Part shown: positions 10,800-22,800 of the stretch, one piece after another
How positions within the stretch are numbered: position 1 is the stretch's first letter
How the letters are laid out: each line of letters starts with the position of its first letter
Source: Epiperipatus broadwayi
Lineage: Eukaryota; Onychophora; Udeonychophora; Euonychophora; Peripatidae
Assembly: GCA_028023455.1 (NCBI GenBank)
Contig: JAQFVV010000112.1
Coordinates: 2,480,001-2,544,000 of the forward strand
Length of the DNA stretch: 64,000 bases
Reading direction: 5' to 3'
Notes under the pieces: generated by a model
Told to the model about the DNA's origin: nothing
Database searches by the model: none
The model's input: only the letters and a program-made list of their open reading frames with translations
Made by a program: the position numbers and the translations under genes

Positions 10800-12950
10800 A
10801 TAAGTTAACATCCATATTTATATTGATGTAATTAGCATATGAATCTTAAGATATTACAATCCAATCTGAACACACGAGCAGTCCTAATAAGCAGATTCAT
10901 AGATAGTATCAACATACAAGTTAACTTCCACATACGTTTTGACTTTCCACTGTCAAGTATATTAATATAAAATATGTACAATAGAATTTCTACTGGTGGG
11001 GATTTCTTCTGCACACATACACATATTAGTCTGATTAAATAATAAGTTAATAAAATTGTTGTCTCTTATCAATGTTCTATTAAGGGTTATAGCAAATCGT
11101 TTTATTACGTAATTTTTTTAAAAATTAAAATTCCATTAAATTTAATGTATGTTGAAAATTAATAGTAATATTTTAAAACTATTTTTTAATAAATTATCGC
11201 TTTACTGACAGTTTATTGATTTGTTTTGAAAACTTAATCATTAATAGAAATGATAAGGAAAATAAAGATAAAAAAAACCCATTACTGTAATCAATTAAGG
11301 AGTTATGGATTATTTGAATATTAAAAGATGCTATGTTATAGAAAAATATCATAAATTTAATATTGGATTGATAAATATTTTGTGGATAAAAAAGTAAAAA
11401 TAAAAAAAAAATTGTTTAAAAAAAAAGTTAAATCTAGCTGACAGAGGTCTCTAGCATATATCGGAATAACAAATTTTAAGTTCATTGGCCTTTATGACTG
11501 GTGTAAATAATTCAAGATACAACTTGGTTAACATTTTAAAAACCATTTCGTTGAATATCTAATTTAGCATCTTTTTTTTTTTTGTTCGTTTTAGATGTAC
11601 ATAAGAGCTCTATCTGAAGACCCATGAAATTACTCGACAACAAATTATTATGACCAAGAGATCTAACATCTATATTTTACGGCTATAATATACAATTTAA
11701 TCATTTCTTTACATCATTAAATTTTTTTCTAAAAAATAGCGTTAATATACATATATTGTAAACAAATATTTAGTATGTAATGAAATGTGAATGGTACATT
11801 ATAAGGCAAGATTATCGATAAAAAGTTTAGTTTGAAAATTCTATCTTTTGCATAGAGATTTTTTGCTATTAAAACAACTTTAAGCAGTCTATTGGAAGAC
11901 AAGTCATTCCACCAAAAATAAATGTGGACAGTTTGATTAGATTTAGCATGATTTTCCTTCCATACTTTATTCCCCCAGCTAAGAATAAATTAGATGACTA
12001 TGTTCTAACTAATAATATTGGATGACTAACTACATTGGCGATATTAAAAAAAAAAAAAATTGTTTGCTTGAAAATTTTCCGTTACCTAAAAAAATTCAAG
12101 TTTCACATGATTTCGAATATAGAAATAGGCAAATTGGACAAACCAAATACCACAAGGCCTACTACCTTTTCTTAGTTAGTGGAATATTTTATTTATTATA
12201 AGATCAGCGGTTTGAAAACTTCGTTATTTTGAAAAAAGGAATTAACAAGTAGTTCAGTTTAGATTTTTTCCCAGTCAGTCCTGAAATTATCTAAACAATC
12301 ATCAATGAATTATTTAGGAATCAGAGGATATAAAATTTGTCTTGGTATGTATTATATAATAAATATGGCTGTAAAAAGAAGTTTGATATCGATTTCTTTT
12401 TGAAGCCTTAAAAATCCAGCCACGCAAATTATTATCCACTCAATAAATTCTTGTCATTGCAGATATTGTGATTATATAGTAAATACACTTGGATTGGCTG
12501 TTTTCCATACAACAGCCAGCATGATAGATTTACTAGTTTTTATCCTTCCTTTGGGGTTATAATAAAAAAACAACAAGTGGTTTTCTTTGGTTTTTCAATA
12601 AGGCAGAATGAATGTGTATGTAAATGTTGTTTCTTTTATACATGAAAGACCTGAAAGGACTATGGATGAGATAGCTGGAGAGTTGCCTAGTGTGATGTAA
12701 GAAAGCTATAGATTTGAGAAAATTAATTAAATTTGGAGATACCATTATATATAACTCAATTTTTTTTGATAAAACATATGTTTTCTTAATTGAGTTATAT
12801 AAAATTTTCTGTCAAACAGGATTTGAAAAATGATATACATTAAATTGAAAGATGCATTTTTTTCCCTCTTAAGTTGTTTGGACAATTCTACACAGGCACT
12901 GCAATGCTGATGAAAATTCACAATCACTTTAAAGGAAAATTGCAGAAATG
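10800..12950. other. Intergenic, nothing recognised
   Basis: AT-rich sequence with A/T homopolymers. I see no gene, no paired repeat ends and no recognisable transposon protein. The minus-strand frames at 10832-11014, 12557-12745 and 12745-12927 look like chance open frames. Confidence 0.5.
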
Positions 12951-12959
12951 GTGTAGGAC

Positions 12960-14295
12960 AGCAATTAAGACATGATTACAGCATATACAATGATGGACTA
13001 CATGGGAAACAAAAATTCTTCAAAACTACAATCAATCCCTGATAGCATACACCCGGGACCACACGCAGTGCCTAAATTTGTGTTCCTGCACCTCAATCAC
13101 TTCACCATTCCAACAATTAAAAACATGATTGAGTTATCTAAGAGGTGCAGGGACCTACAAAGTCTCTACCCAATCTCACTGGTGCCTTTTGTAAAAAAGC
13201 TACGGACATTAATAATTTGAGGCCTATCTCAATGTCGCCGCTATTAATCAAGGTCACCAAGGGCCTAATCGAAGACCATATACAGGATGTTATATACAAG
13301 CATATATTACGTTCACAGTTTGCCAAAAAGGGCTTGTTGACTGCAGACATGGTATGCCAGCTTAAGCTTACTGTTGATTACATTAGAATATCAAGGAAAG
13401 CTGGGCCGATTGCCGTTCTATTGGACATTTCGGCAGCATTCAACTCAGTCAGAATAGATACTCTGCTTGAAATCCTAAACAGATATTCAGTCCCAAAGCT
13501 ATTCTTAACAATCTTTGAGAACCTCCTGATGAACAGGAAAATATTAATGATGCTCGAAGAAAAGGTTGCCCAGGGATTTAAGCCTTTACTTTCTATCCTG
13601 CAGGGATCCCCATTGAGTGCTCCCTGTTCTTCGTATATGTAAATCCTCTTCTTGAAAGTATTGAATCAAATCTCCCTGGACTATATATTCTTCCAATTAA
13701 GAAAATAATTAAACATCTGTCCTACATGGATAACATACTAGTGATTCTCCCATCTGAAAAACATATTCTGACACTACAAGAAGTGATAGATGAATATTCA
13801 ATATGTAATGGCCTAAAAAGTCTGCGGCTTGGAAGTTGATCTCTGGAAAAATGGTTGCCTCGAGATTTGTGGACAAGCCCTCAGTTTTCCAACGCACTCG
13901 TCTTCAGTTTCAATGAGGAGCAATATCCAAAAATCCCTGTTGTAGGCAACCCAAAAGATAACATTATTGTTTGGAATATATTGGTAAAGTCACATTATTA
14001 AACATGATGGTACTGACAAAGATTAATTATTATCTCCCTGTGATTAAGCCCACTAAACAGTTCATCTTGAAAATTGCATGCTTATGCTCTGGGCTGTTCT
14101 GGAAAAAGAAAACAGTAGCGATAAGCTACAGACAGATGCAACCACCCAGGGCCATTAATGGAATGGGTCTCCATGACATTTCTACCTTATGGTTCCAGAA
14201 GTCTTACAATTTTCTTCATAAATTAAAAATGAATCAAGAGAATGATCATTCCAATAGACCGGCCGCCACCACCGCGGAGTTGTTTAATTCTTGAC
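12960..14295 (+). mobile_element. L1/Tx1-like LINE reverse transcriptase relic
   Basis: A decayed reverse transcriptase is read in three overlapping plus frames. 12972-13220 has PDSIHPGPHAVPKFVFLHL. 13145-13642 has DINNLRPISMSPLLIKVTK, AVLLDISAAFNSV (the first catalytic Asp) and LQGSPLS. Near 13720 comes SYMDNILVIL, where the usual catalytic pair ADD has become MDN. 13971-14294 has KINYYLPVIKPTKQF and the C-terminal FWKKK..ISYRQMQPPR.INGMGLHDI, a pattern of L1/Tx1 elements. The relic is frameshifted and has lost a catalytic Asp. It ends near a GC-rich stretch, ggccgccaccaccgcgg (14262-14278). Clade is inferred from the C-terminal pattern. Confidence 0.7.
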
Positions 14296-14691
14296 CTTTT
14301 TATCTCATTATCAGAACTAGTAATTTAATCTCACAGAAATTAGTAGTAAGTAAAATCAATAAATTCAAAATTTGGTCTTAGTTCGAATTATCAGTTCTTT
14401 GGTTAAATAGCAAAGTAGGAGTAAAGGATAATTAATGAGTGGATAATTGCGTATATTTAATACTAATTTAAAAATACCCCCCCCCATTGCCATTTTAAAA
14501 CGATTAAATTTTATTCAATGCTTACATTTGTGGTTTCTAAAATTGGATAAAATTTTAGTATTTCTGTTACGAATATGAATTTTTCTACAGTACAGGCTTT
14601 TTCATACCTGCACTTCTATACGTAATATATAAGACATTTGAACGCAGACTTTCACACAAACCTCAACCATCCATGCTATCTCATACTGCAG

Positions 14692-15014
14692 ATACACTTG
14701 ATCACAGACATCGAAAAGATAAATAATCACTAATATATGTATTTCGTGCTAAACCAGCACTGTCAGTTGGTCCAGATTATCAATTCCACACATATATATA
14801 ATCAAAGCTCAGCTTATATTAAGATAGTCAATCTTCATACTTTAATGGACAGGTTTCAAACCACTCTACCCCACAACTCTTCAGCCATCGATTTCATTGA
14901 AAATCTGATGATGGAATGCTCAAAGCCCTGGACTATCTGACAAGTGCTGGTTTAGCACAAAATATGTATATTGGTGATTATTTATCTTTTCGACATGTGT
15001 GTGATCAAGTGTAT
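14692..15014. repeat. MITE-like element with ~100-base inverted ends
   Basis: The left arm (atacacttgatcacagacat, cgaaaagataaataatcac, gtgctaaaccagcact) faces its complement on the right, ending at 15014. The centre carries no gene. Its outer part shares aaaagataaat and neighbouring words with the element at 59681-59955. Confidence 0.7.
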
Positions 15015-15019
15015 TTCTG

Positions 15020-16600
15020 TTAGAGTAATACTGATCTTCAAAACATTGATTTGTTTTAGATGAAATTGTTTTTGTTGATTTCCATAAGCAATTAATTTTC
15101 AATTTCTTCCATATTTTAAAAAATCAATCTTTTATGGTCTTCAAACACTATTATACTAATAATCTTTTAGTTTATACATCTCAATTATAAAATTCATGGA
15201 TTAAAGAAATAATAAACAATTCTATTATGCAATTGACAAGGCTTTCAATAAAGTCTGTCCGTAGTCACACCTTAATAAGCCTCCTTCATGTGGTCTATAT
15301 TGAATTCATAATGGATATTCAATTTTCTTTCTAACTATTCCATTCAAATTAATTTAATGAGTAAGTTTTATCCTGTATTTATTTCACAAATGTTGGCTGA
15401 CTTCACAGTTCTTTTTTCAAACATTTTATTATTCATAAAAGTGACATTTTTGTGTGTGAGAAATCAAATTTAATTTTGATTTACTGTTAAGTATTTATTT
15501 TCTTCTTCTGTTTTGATCAATAATAGAAACCTCTAACAGTCTTCAAAAAAAAAAAAATTCAATGGACTCTATAAATAGTTAAATTCAAGTCTTTGACAAC
15601 TCAAACTTGAATTTTTCTAAAAATTCTGTATCTCTATTCAAATCTAATTTGTAATTCTTCAAAAATTATTCAAATTATCCATATAGAATGGTTTTTTTCT
15701 GACAATCTTTTTTTGTTTCATTAATTCTCTGCTGCTACAGAAACACCATAGACACTTACTAATATCTCATTATAAATAAAATTTAAATGATCTTAAAATG
15801 GTTCTCATAATCTAAAGTGAAACATCTAGTCTGTTCTCCATCTATTAGATACTATTCAGGAGAGAAAAGATTCCACAATCAATTCATTTCTTATTTCCAA
15901 TTTTAATCTTTCTCATATCATTATCTCTTGCTGATGAATTTATTCTGAACGTACTCTACTGTTAATTGTATTCTTATAAAAATAGGTCACAAATGATTTA
16001 CTCTTACTGAACGTTATTGCATAGTTTATCTCAATATACAATTTACTTCTCAATTATCATCCATTTTCTTTTCCTGTATTGCAAATATAAGATACTCTTT
16101 ACAACTATCAAAATAACTTCTCTATATAATATTAGAGTCTTCAAAAATAATAATAATTATTTTGTTAACATATAGAGATCAATTTTTAAAAAAATATTTT
16201 TATGTAAATAAATGAAGACGAAATAAACATTTTCACAGTTAAAAGATAAAATTAAAACAAGCATTGGGGAAGACTATTAAAAAATCCTTCAGAAAAAAAA
16301 ATCTATTGAGGATTTTTAAAAGATGTAGAGTTTATCAATAAATATTTTAAGATACACATTGCAAGAGAGTGCTGAGATTTGTAATTAATAGTATATCTCT
16401 GTACATGTGATTGTAAATAATACAAGCTGTTATATCCACTGTTTCATTATCTGCTACTGCACTTATACATTATCTATATATATATTAAAACTAAAATTTG
16501 AGATTTTCTGGTTACCATTGCCACCATTTGGCAACATGCAATCTTCCAGCTATGTAACAAATATCAATGATCTAGACCCAAAAAAACTTTTAACAATAAC
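15020..16600. other. DDX54 3' flank, nothing recognised
   Basis: AT-rich sequence between the MITE and the DDX54 3' end. A stretch near 15700-15960 has weak LINE-like character, but I could not align it to any protein motif. Confidence 0.4.
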
Positions 16601-16609
16601 ATTATTATT

Positions 16610-16615
16610 TTTATT
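16610..16615 (-). promoter_or_regulatory. Possible DDX54 polyadenylation signal
   Basis: On the minus strand this is AATAAA, about 47 bases after the DDX54 stop codon. In DNA this AT-rich the hexamer is common, so position is the only support. Confidence 0.35.
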
Positions 16616-16661
16616 AATATTATAGATATTTATAAAATAACAAGGTTACTTCTGTAACCTA

Positions 16662-16843
16662 TCAAGTCTTCTTTCTTGCACCCAAAGCCTTTTTCTTAGC
16701 CTTGAAGATATTCTTTTTTTTACGATTGTATGCTAATTTGGCTTTATACTGTCTCATTTTTATTATTTCCTGTTTAGTCTTTAATTCCTGTTGCAACACT
16801 TGTGATGATTTCTTGTTCCTGGATCCAGGGAAATGTGAAGTTT
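16662..16843 (-). CDS. DDX54: DDX54 terminal exon
   Basis: It starts after the acceptor tttaattttag, in phase with the previous exon (one base carried over), and ends at TGA (16662-16664). It encodes ETSHFPGSRN, then QQELKTKQEIIKMR and a basic tail (RKKKNIFKAKKKALGARKKT). The ELKTKQ.I...R block is characteristic of animal DDX54 C-termini. Length is 182 bases including the stop, exactly as the codon count requires. Confidence 0.92.
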
Positions 16844-19800
16844 CTAAAATTAAATACACAAGTAAATATATCAGATAAGATTTCTACAGTCAAAGAAAAA
16901 ATCGATTAATATATATATGCCTTTTTCATTTTCTATTTTTTTTTGTAAAATTTTTCTCAGAAATAATGAGAAACATTTTATTATATATTTATATAAATGT
17001 ATAATGAAAAAAAACTCCCTAACTTTGACTATGATTTATTTATGTCTATACATATACAAATCCATGTTTGATGACAAATTACAAGTAAACACAGGGACAA
17101 ATTTTTTATTATTGTTTATTGGAAAGAAAATTAATACTGTCTAGTGTCTGGGGATTCTTGTTTATATAATATTGCATATAAATTATATTAAAAACTTTTA
17201 AAATATTTTTTATAAATTAATGCACAGTAGAATAAATAATTAATTATGACATTATAAAAGGTCAAAAGTTTTTTTTTTTTTGATTGACTACAATAAGCTA
17301 TGCTAATTTTGGTATCAAATCATTTGATATATTATCCCTTACTTTAGTATATATAGCCTGTTGTTTTCATTTGGGCTGGAATTTTAGTGGAGAAACTAAC
17401 AGACATATTTTCATGTAGAAGAGGGGCTTTCTTTGTCAATATTTTTATTCTATACCAAAAGAGGAACACTTCTTAAATAATGATACCAATTGGTGAAGAC
17501 AATGTTCTAGACAAATGCTATTGTTTTCCATTGATCAATATAACTATTAGAATATAAAAAAAAGGATGACATAGTTGGTTAAATAGAACCAAAAATAAAA
17601 AAAAACACTATGGAAAAAAATGTTCTCAAAGTCCAAGAGACAAACTAACTCATTCCATCTCTAGTATAGTTAATTTATCCTAGATAGAAGTAAATTGGAA
17701 TAGAACAAAAAATATCCAATTACATGAAACTCCATCACTAAAGTAATGCTATAGATTACATAAAAAGAGTAATAGTGCAAACCCCATTCTATCATCATCA
17801 TCATCACCTAGCTAGCATCAAAAAATATCTTTACTATCCTTGATCCCCCTTCCCCCACAAAAAAAAACAATCTAAGTATAAGATAAATACAGAAAGCTAA
17901 TTGTGAGTTTGCAATATGAAGATAAAATAATTCAAAAATATTTAAAAAAAAAAAACGAAGAGTAACTTTTCCCAGACTGTTTATCTTGAAGTAGTTACTT
18001 ATATTATTTATATTTAAAAAGAAATGTTATTTAAGAATTTACAATCTTTAATATATATATGATAGAATTAGAATTATATCAAATATTAGTCATATTTTAC
18101 ATTACATGAATAGTCTGTTTAAGATCCTTGTTCAGTTCATTCATCTTTTCTGCAGATATGGCACTACAATTCATAAAACAGCTTTCAGTTCTATATTTTT
18201 CATGCAACATAGCAACAAAAACTCTCAATTTCTGTAATGGGATCCCAAAGATTGATCTTTGCAAATAAATTATGAAAAATTATGTATATTGAAAGCTGCT
18301 TTTTATATTATCATCTGAAGATAGAATATGCCTTGAGGTTCCATTGGTTCATTTGGCAAGCACTTTAAATCTCTAGAATATTCCACCAATATTCATGAAA
18401 TTGATTTGACATCTAGATATGGCTATTCTGAAAAATGAATAAGCATCTTGATAACCATATAAACATTAGGAGAAAAGAGTCAGCTCTTATTTTGCTTTTA
18501 CCTCTTATTAGAAAGCTTATTTATATACATTAATATAATTAGGTGCAACAAATTAGTATCAACTTTTTGGGATCATACAAAAGATAGTTCTGTGAAAATG
18601 AATTATTATTTGTATAGTTTTTCAGATTCCTCAAAGGTACACCTGATTATTAAGATGATAAGAATCCACCCATTCACTACTATTTGTCCTCATCATCCTT
18701 CCCCATCAACTTTTTCAAGCATTATATACTTTTTTAATGAATTACATAATCTTTCACCAACTTCAAAAACAGACTTGAGCATCGACTGAAAATTCAGTTT
18801 TAATTTCATTTTCCTTGCTGAAAGTTATTCTCAAATTTTAATGAATATGAAAGTTCAAAAACATTAATATTTTCACCATCCTGCTCTGGCGGTACCCATA
18901 GGCTCACAAAGTTGTAGTAAACTGATTAGAAAATTTTCTGATCTTTATTTCAAAAATATAACTATGGTTGAAAATATTTTCAAGATTTTCTCTATGACTT
19001 GATCTGATATGTACTATATTCTTGTTGTTGAATGACTCACACTGATGGTCCTATGTTAATAAATATTATGCGCAAAAAAAAAACAAAGTTTTTAATAAAG
19101 AAATTTTGAGAAATCTTTCACATATTGATTATTTCATCATCATCATCATTATCAACCATTATCAATCCACTGCAGGATGAAGGTCTCTCCAAGTTTAATC
19201 CATCTTCTCCGATCATTAGCTTCTCTTCTCCACATCACCCCTAACATTTTCTTATTTCATCCATCCATCTTACATGTGGTCTCCTTCTGGGTCTTTTACA
19301 ATCTCTTGGAATCCAGTTTAAAATTTCAATTGTCCATCTATTATCATCTCTTCTAGCAATATGTCCAGCCCAACTCCACTTCAATCTTTTAATTTTTTTA
19401 ATGAGGTCAGTAACACCTGTTTGTTCTCTTACCCATACATTGCGTTTTCAATCTCTTCTTGTTACTCCCAACATACATCTCTCCATACTTCTTTGAGTGG
19501 TCTGAAGTCTCTGTATTGATCTTCTATTAAGTGTCCAAGTCTCAGATCCATAAGTAAGAACTGGTAAAACACATTTGTTAAAAACCTTTCTTTTCAAACA
19601 CATAGGCATATTTCCTTTTAATATCAAGTTATTTCTACCAAAAGCACTCCAACCAAGTTTAATTCTATGATTAATTTCCTCTATTATGTTTCCATCTGTA
19701 TTAATAATCTGACCAAGGTATTTGTAACTCTTAACTTCATCTAATTCATCATAATCAATCTTTATTTTCATATTTTGAGCAAATCGATTAAACATTACTT

Positions 19801-22800
19801 TAGTCTTTTTAACATTTATCTTTAGTCCTACTTTCATCTGATAACTCCTGCAACATTTCCTGCAGCTCGGAAGCATTATTTGCAAAAACAACTACATCAT
19901 CTGCGAAATCTAAATGACTTAAATAATCTCCATTTACTTTCACTCCTTTAGTTTCCCATTTTAATCCACAAAATACTTCTTGCAGCACTGCTGTAAAAGG
20001 TTTTGGAGATATGGAGTCACCTTGTCTTACACCTTTCTCAATGTTGACTTTCCCAGTATCATTATGTAATCTAATTGTTGCTGTTGCATTTTTATAAATA
20101 TTCTTTAAAATATGACAATATCCTGGATCTATACCTTGATGATCCAATGCTTTAATCACTGAAGAAATGTTTATAGAATCAAATGCCTTTTCATAATCTA
20201 CAAATCCAAAACATAATGACAACTCATATTCATTGTCCTTTCTATAACTTCTCTCAATACTTGAATATGATCTACTGTACTAAAACCACTTTTAAATCCA
20301 GCTTGTTCTCTTGGTTGGTGAAAATCCAAGGTTCTCTGTAGACGAGTTGTAATTATCTTGGTAAAAATTTTATATAAAACTGATAAAAGGCTGATAGGTC
20401 TGTAATTTCTAATATCTTCTTTATCACCTTTTTTAAATATTAATATTATTACTGCATTCTTCCAATCATCCGGTACATCTTTATCATTTAGACATTTGGT
20501 ATATAACTTTGCTAATATTTTTTCTGTTTCTTCACCTGCTTCTTTTAATATATCAATTATAATTCCATCATTACCTAGAACCTTTCCTTTTTTCATACAT
20601 TTAATTGCATTTCTCACTTCTTCATTTAAAATTCTGGGCAATTTGGAAGATGTAATAGATATAGGAGATACTTGTTCTTTATTACTATATAATTCTTGAT
20701 AAAAATCTTCTACCAATTTCATAATGTCATCCCTCTTTTTAGTAATAATTCCATCTTTTTTCCTTATTGCAGATATAAATTTCCTACCAATACCAAAATG
20801 TTGTTTTACATTCTTAAGACTTTTATTTTCTTCTACAGCTTTTCTTGCTAGTTCACAGTTATACTTTCTTATATCATTTTCAACTCTTTTCCGCACCATT
20901 TTACAAAATTCGAGTTATTCAATTCTTTTTAATGCATCATTCTTGCATATCTTCATATTCCTTCTTTTCTTCATAAGTTCTCTAGTCTCAGTAGAAATTT
21001 TATTAGTCAATTGCTGCTTTTTTCTACTAGCTATCTTTGTTGCAGTTTTTAAAAGTGTATCAGTTATTTTCATATTAATTTCATTCAAATCTGAATCATG
21101 TTCAAAATCTACTAATACTTGAAACCGATTTGTAAGTTCTAATTTAAATTCATTAGAATGTTTCTGAAGATTAGGAATATCAACTGTAAATATAGTTTTT
21201 CTTAATAATTTTTGTCTCTCTAGTTTTACATTAACATGTATCTTACCCCTTACTAATCGATGATCACTTCCTGTGTTAAATTTATTAAGAACATTACAAT
21301 CTTGAAATATGTATTTCCTGTTAGTCAAAATATAATCCAATTCTGCTGTACCTTCATTTGGATGCTTCCATGTCCATTTCCTTCTAACATTTTTCTCAAA
21401 AAAAGAATTCATAATATAAAGTTTTTCCTTCTCTGCAAACTCCACAAGTCTATGTCCTCTCTCATTTCTATTACCATAACCAAAATTACCTACAACACTT
21501 TCATCTTTCATTTGTTTACCAATTCTAGCATTAAAATCTCCCATAACAATTTTAAAATGTTGTTTACTCTGATCAAAAGCCTTTTGTACATCCATATAAA
21601 AATCTTCTACTACTTCATCACTGTGAGAACTTGTTGGGGCATAAACCTGAATTATCTGCATTTGATATCTGCTATTAAGTTGTATAACTAATCTTGCCAC
21701 TCTGTCTGATACACCATCAATCTCCACAATATTGTTCTTCCACTTTTTATTTATAATGAATCCTACTCCATTTGTATTTCCAATATTTGTGCCTTTATAA
21801 TAGAGCATATGTCCACTTTTTAAATCAATTGTCTCTTCACCTTTTCTTCTAACTTCACAAAGTCCAATAATATCCCATTTAATATAAGAGAGTTCTTCTT
21901 CTAATTCTTGCAATCTTCCTTCACTTGAAAGTGATCTGCAGTTGTAAGTACCTAAATAAAAAGTCGTCATCAAATGGCAGCCTGGGTCCGCCTCCAGGAT
22001 ATTCTTAGCACCCTCCGCCTTCGGCCACCAACCGCTGCCTTGGTTGGTGACTTTACAGCCTCCTGGGATTAAGGGCCATGCTTTATTTTTGTCTGTCATA
22101 ATTGTATAATTGGGAAAAATCTTTATCATTTACACAAACATTCATTCTGCCTTATCAGGCACTGAGAAGAAAGACCATGGTGTTTCTTGATCTTAAACTC
22201 AGAGGTAAAAAGCCAATAAACTCACCACGCTGGCTAATGCGTGTTGGTGAGCAGCCCATCCATGTTCGTATACTATATGAATAAACATATAGTAATAACA
22301 GCTGCAACGACAAGAACGTATGGAGTGGACATTAGGAATTTGCCCTGCTCGGTTCCTTTAAGGCCTCCAAGAGGAATCAAAGGGTCTCCTTTCAGACCCC
22401 CCCCCCCAGAATCAATATTAAGTAAATGGGAAATTGTATGTTTTCACAAGTTAATTAATGGTGAGAAAATGTAATTCACAACACTTAGAAAGATCTAAGA
22501 AAAATAATTTTCTACCTATGAGAAATAAGGTAAATAGAGATAATTGCCAAAATATGGATAGTTTAAGAATTTTAACTTTATTGCTAGATTAATTTTACAA
22601 TAATATCTAATAATATAATTACAATTATGGTACAAATTATAAACAAACAAAATAATATCAGATGTATTTTTTTTTCTTCACTTTTAATATGCATTTCACC
22701 AAAAATCAATTAGCATCATGTGGGGAAAAAATATTTTTAAAAAAAAATTACAAATAAACTATCTCTTATATCTGTATTAAAACTTAAAATAATATCAAAT

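Larger units (their letters stand above)
19134..22415 (-). mobile_element. RTE-like non-LTR retrotransposon, copy C (best preserved)
   Basis: A near full-length LINE in the last DDX54 intron, in the same orientation as the gene. From 5' to 3' on the minus strand: a GC-richer leader (about 22130-22415), an apurinic-type endonuclease, a reverse transcriptase, a C-terminal part, and a 3' end in a TGATGATG microsatellite (19134-19156), as RTE elements often show. The coding frame is broken by one stop near 20915 and by frameshifts near 20200-20220 and 19830-19890. Shorter copies of the family lie at 2.5, 7.65, 29 and 39.1 kb, all on the minus strand. Confidence 0.9.

Noticed and set aside
14262-14278. 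GC-rich ggccgccaccaccgcgg resembling a cloning-vector polylinker
   Set aside because: It does not match such a polylinker exactly, reads in frame with the LINE C-terminus, and has no other vector sequence beside it.
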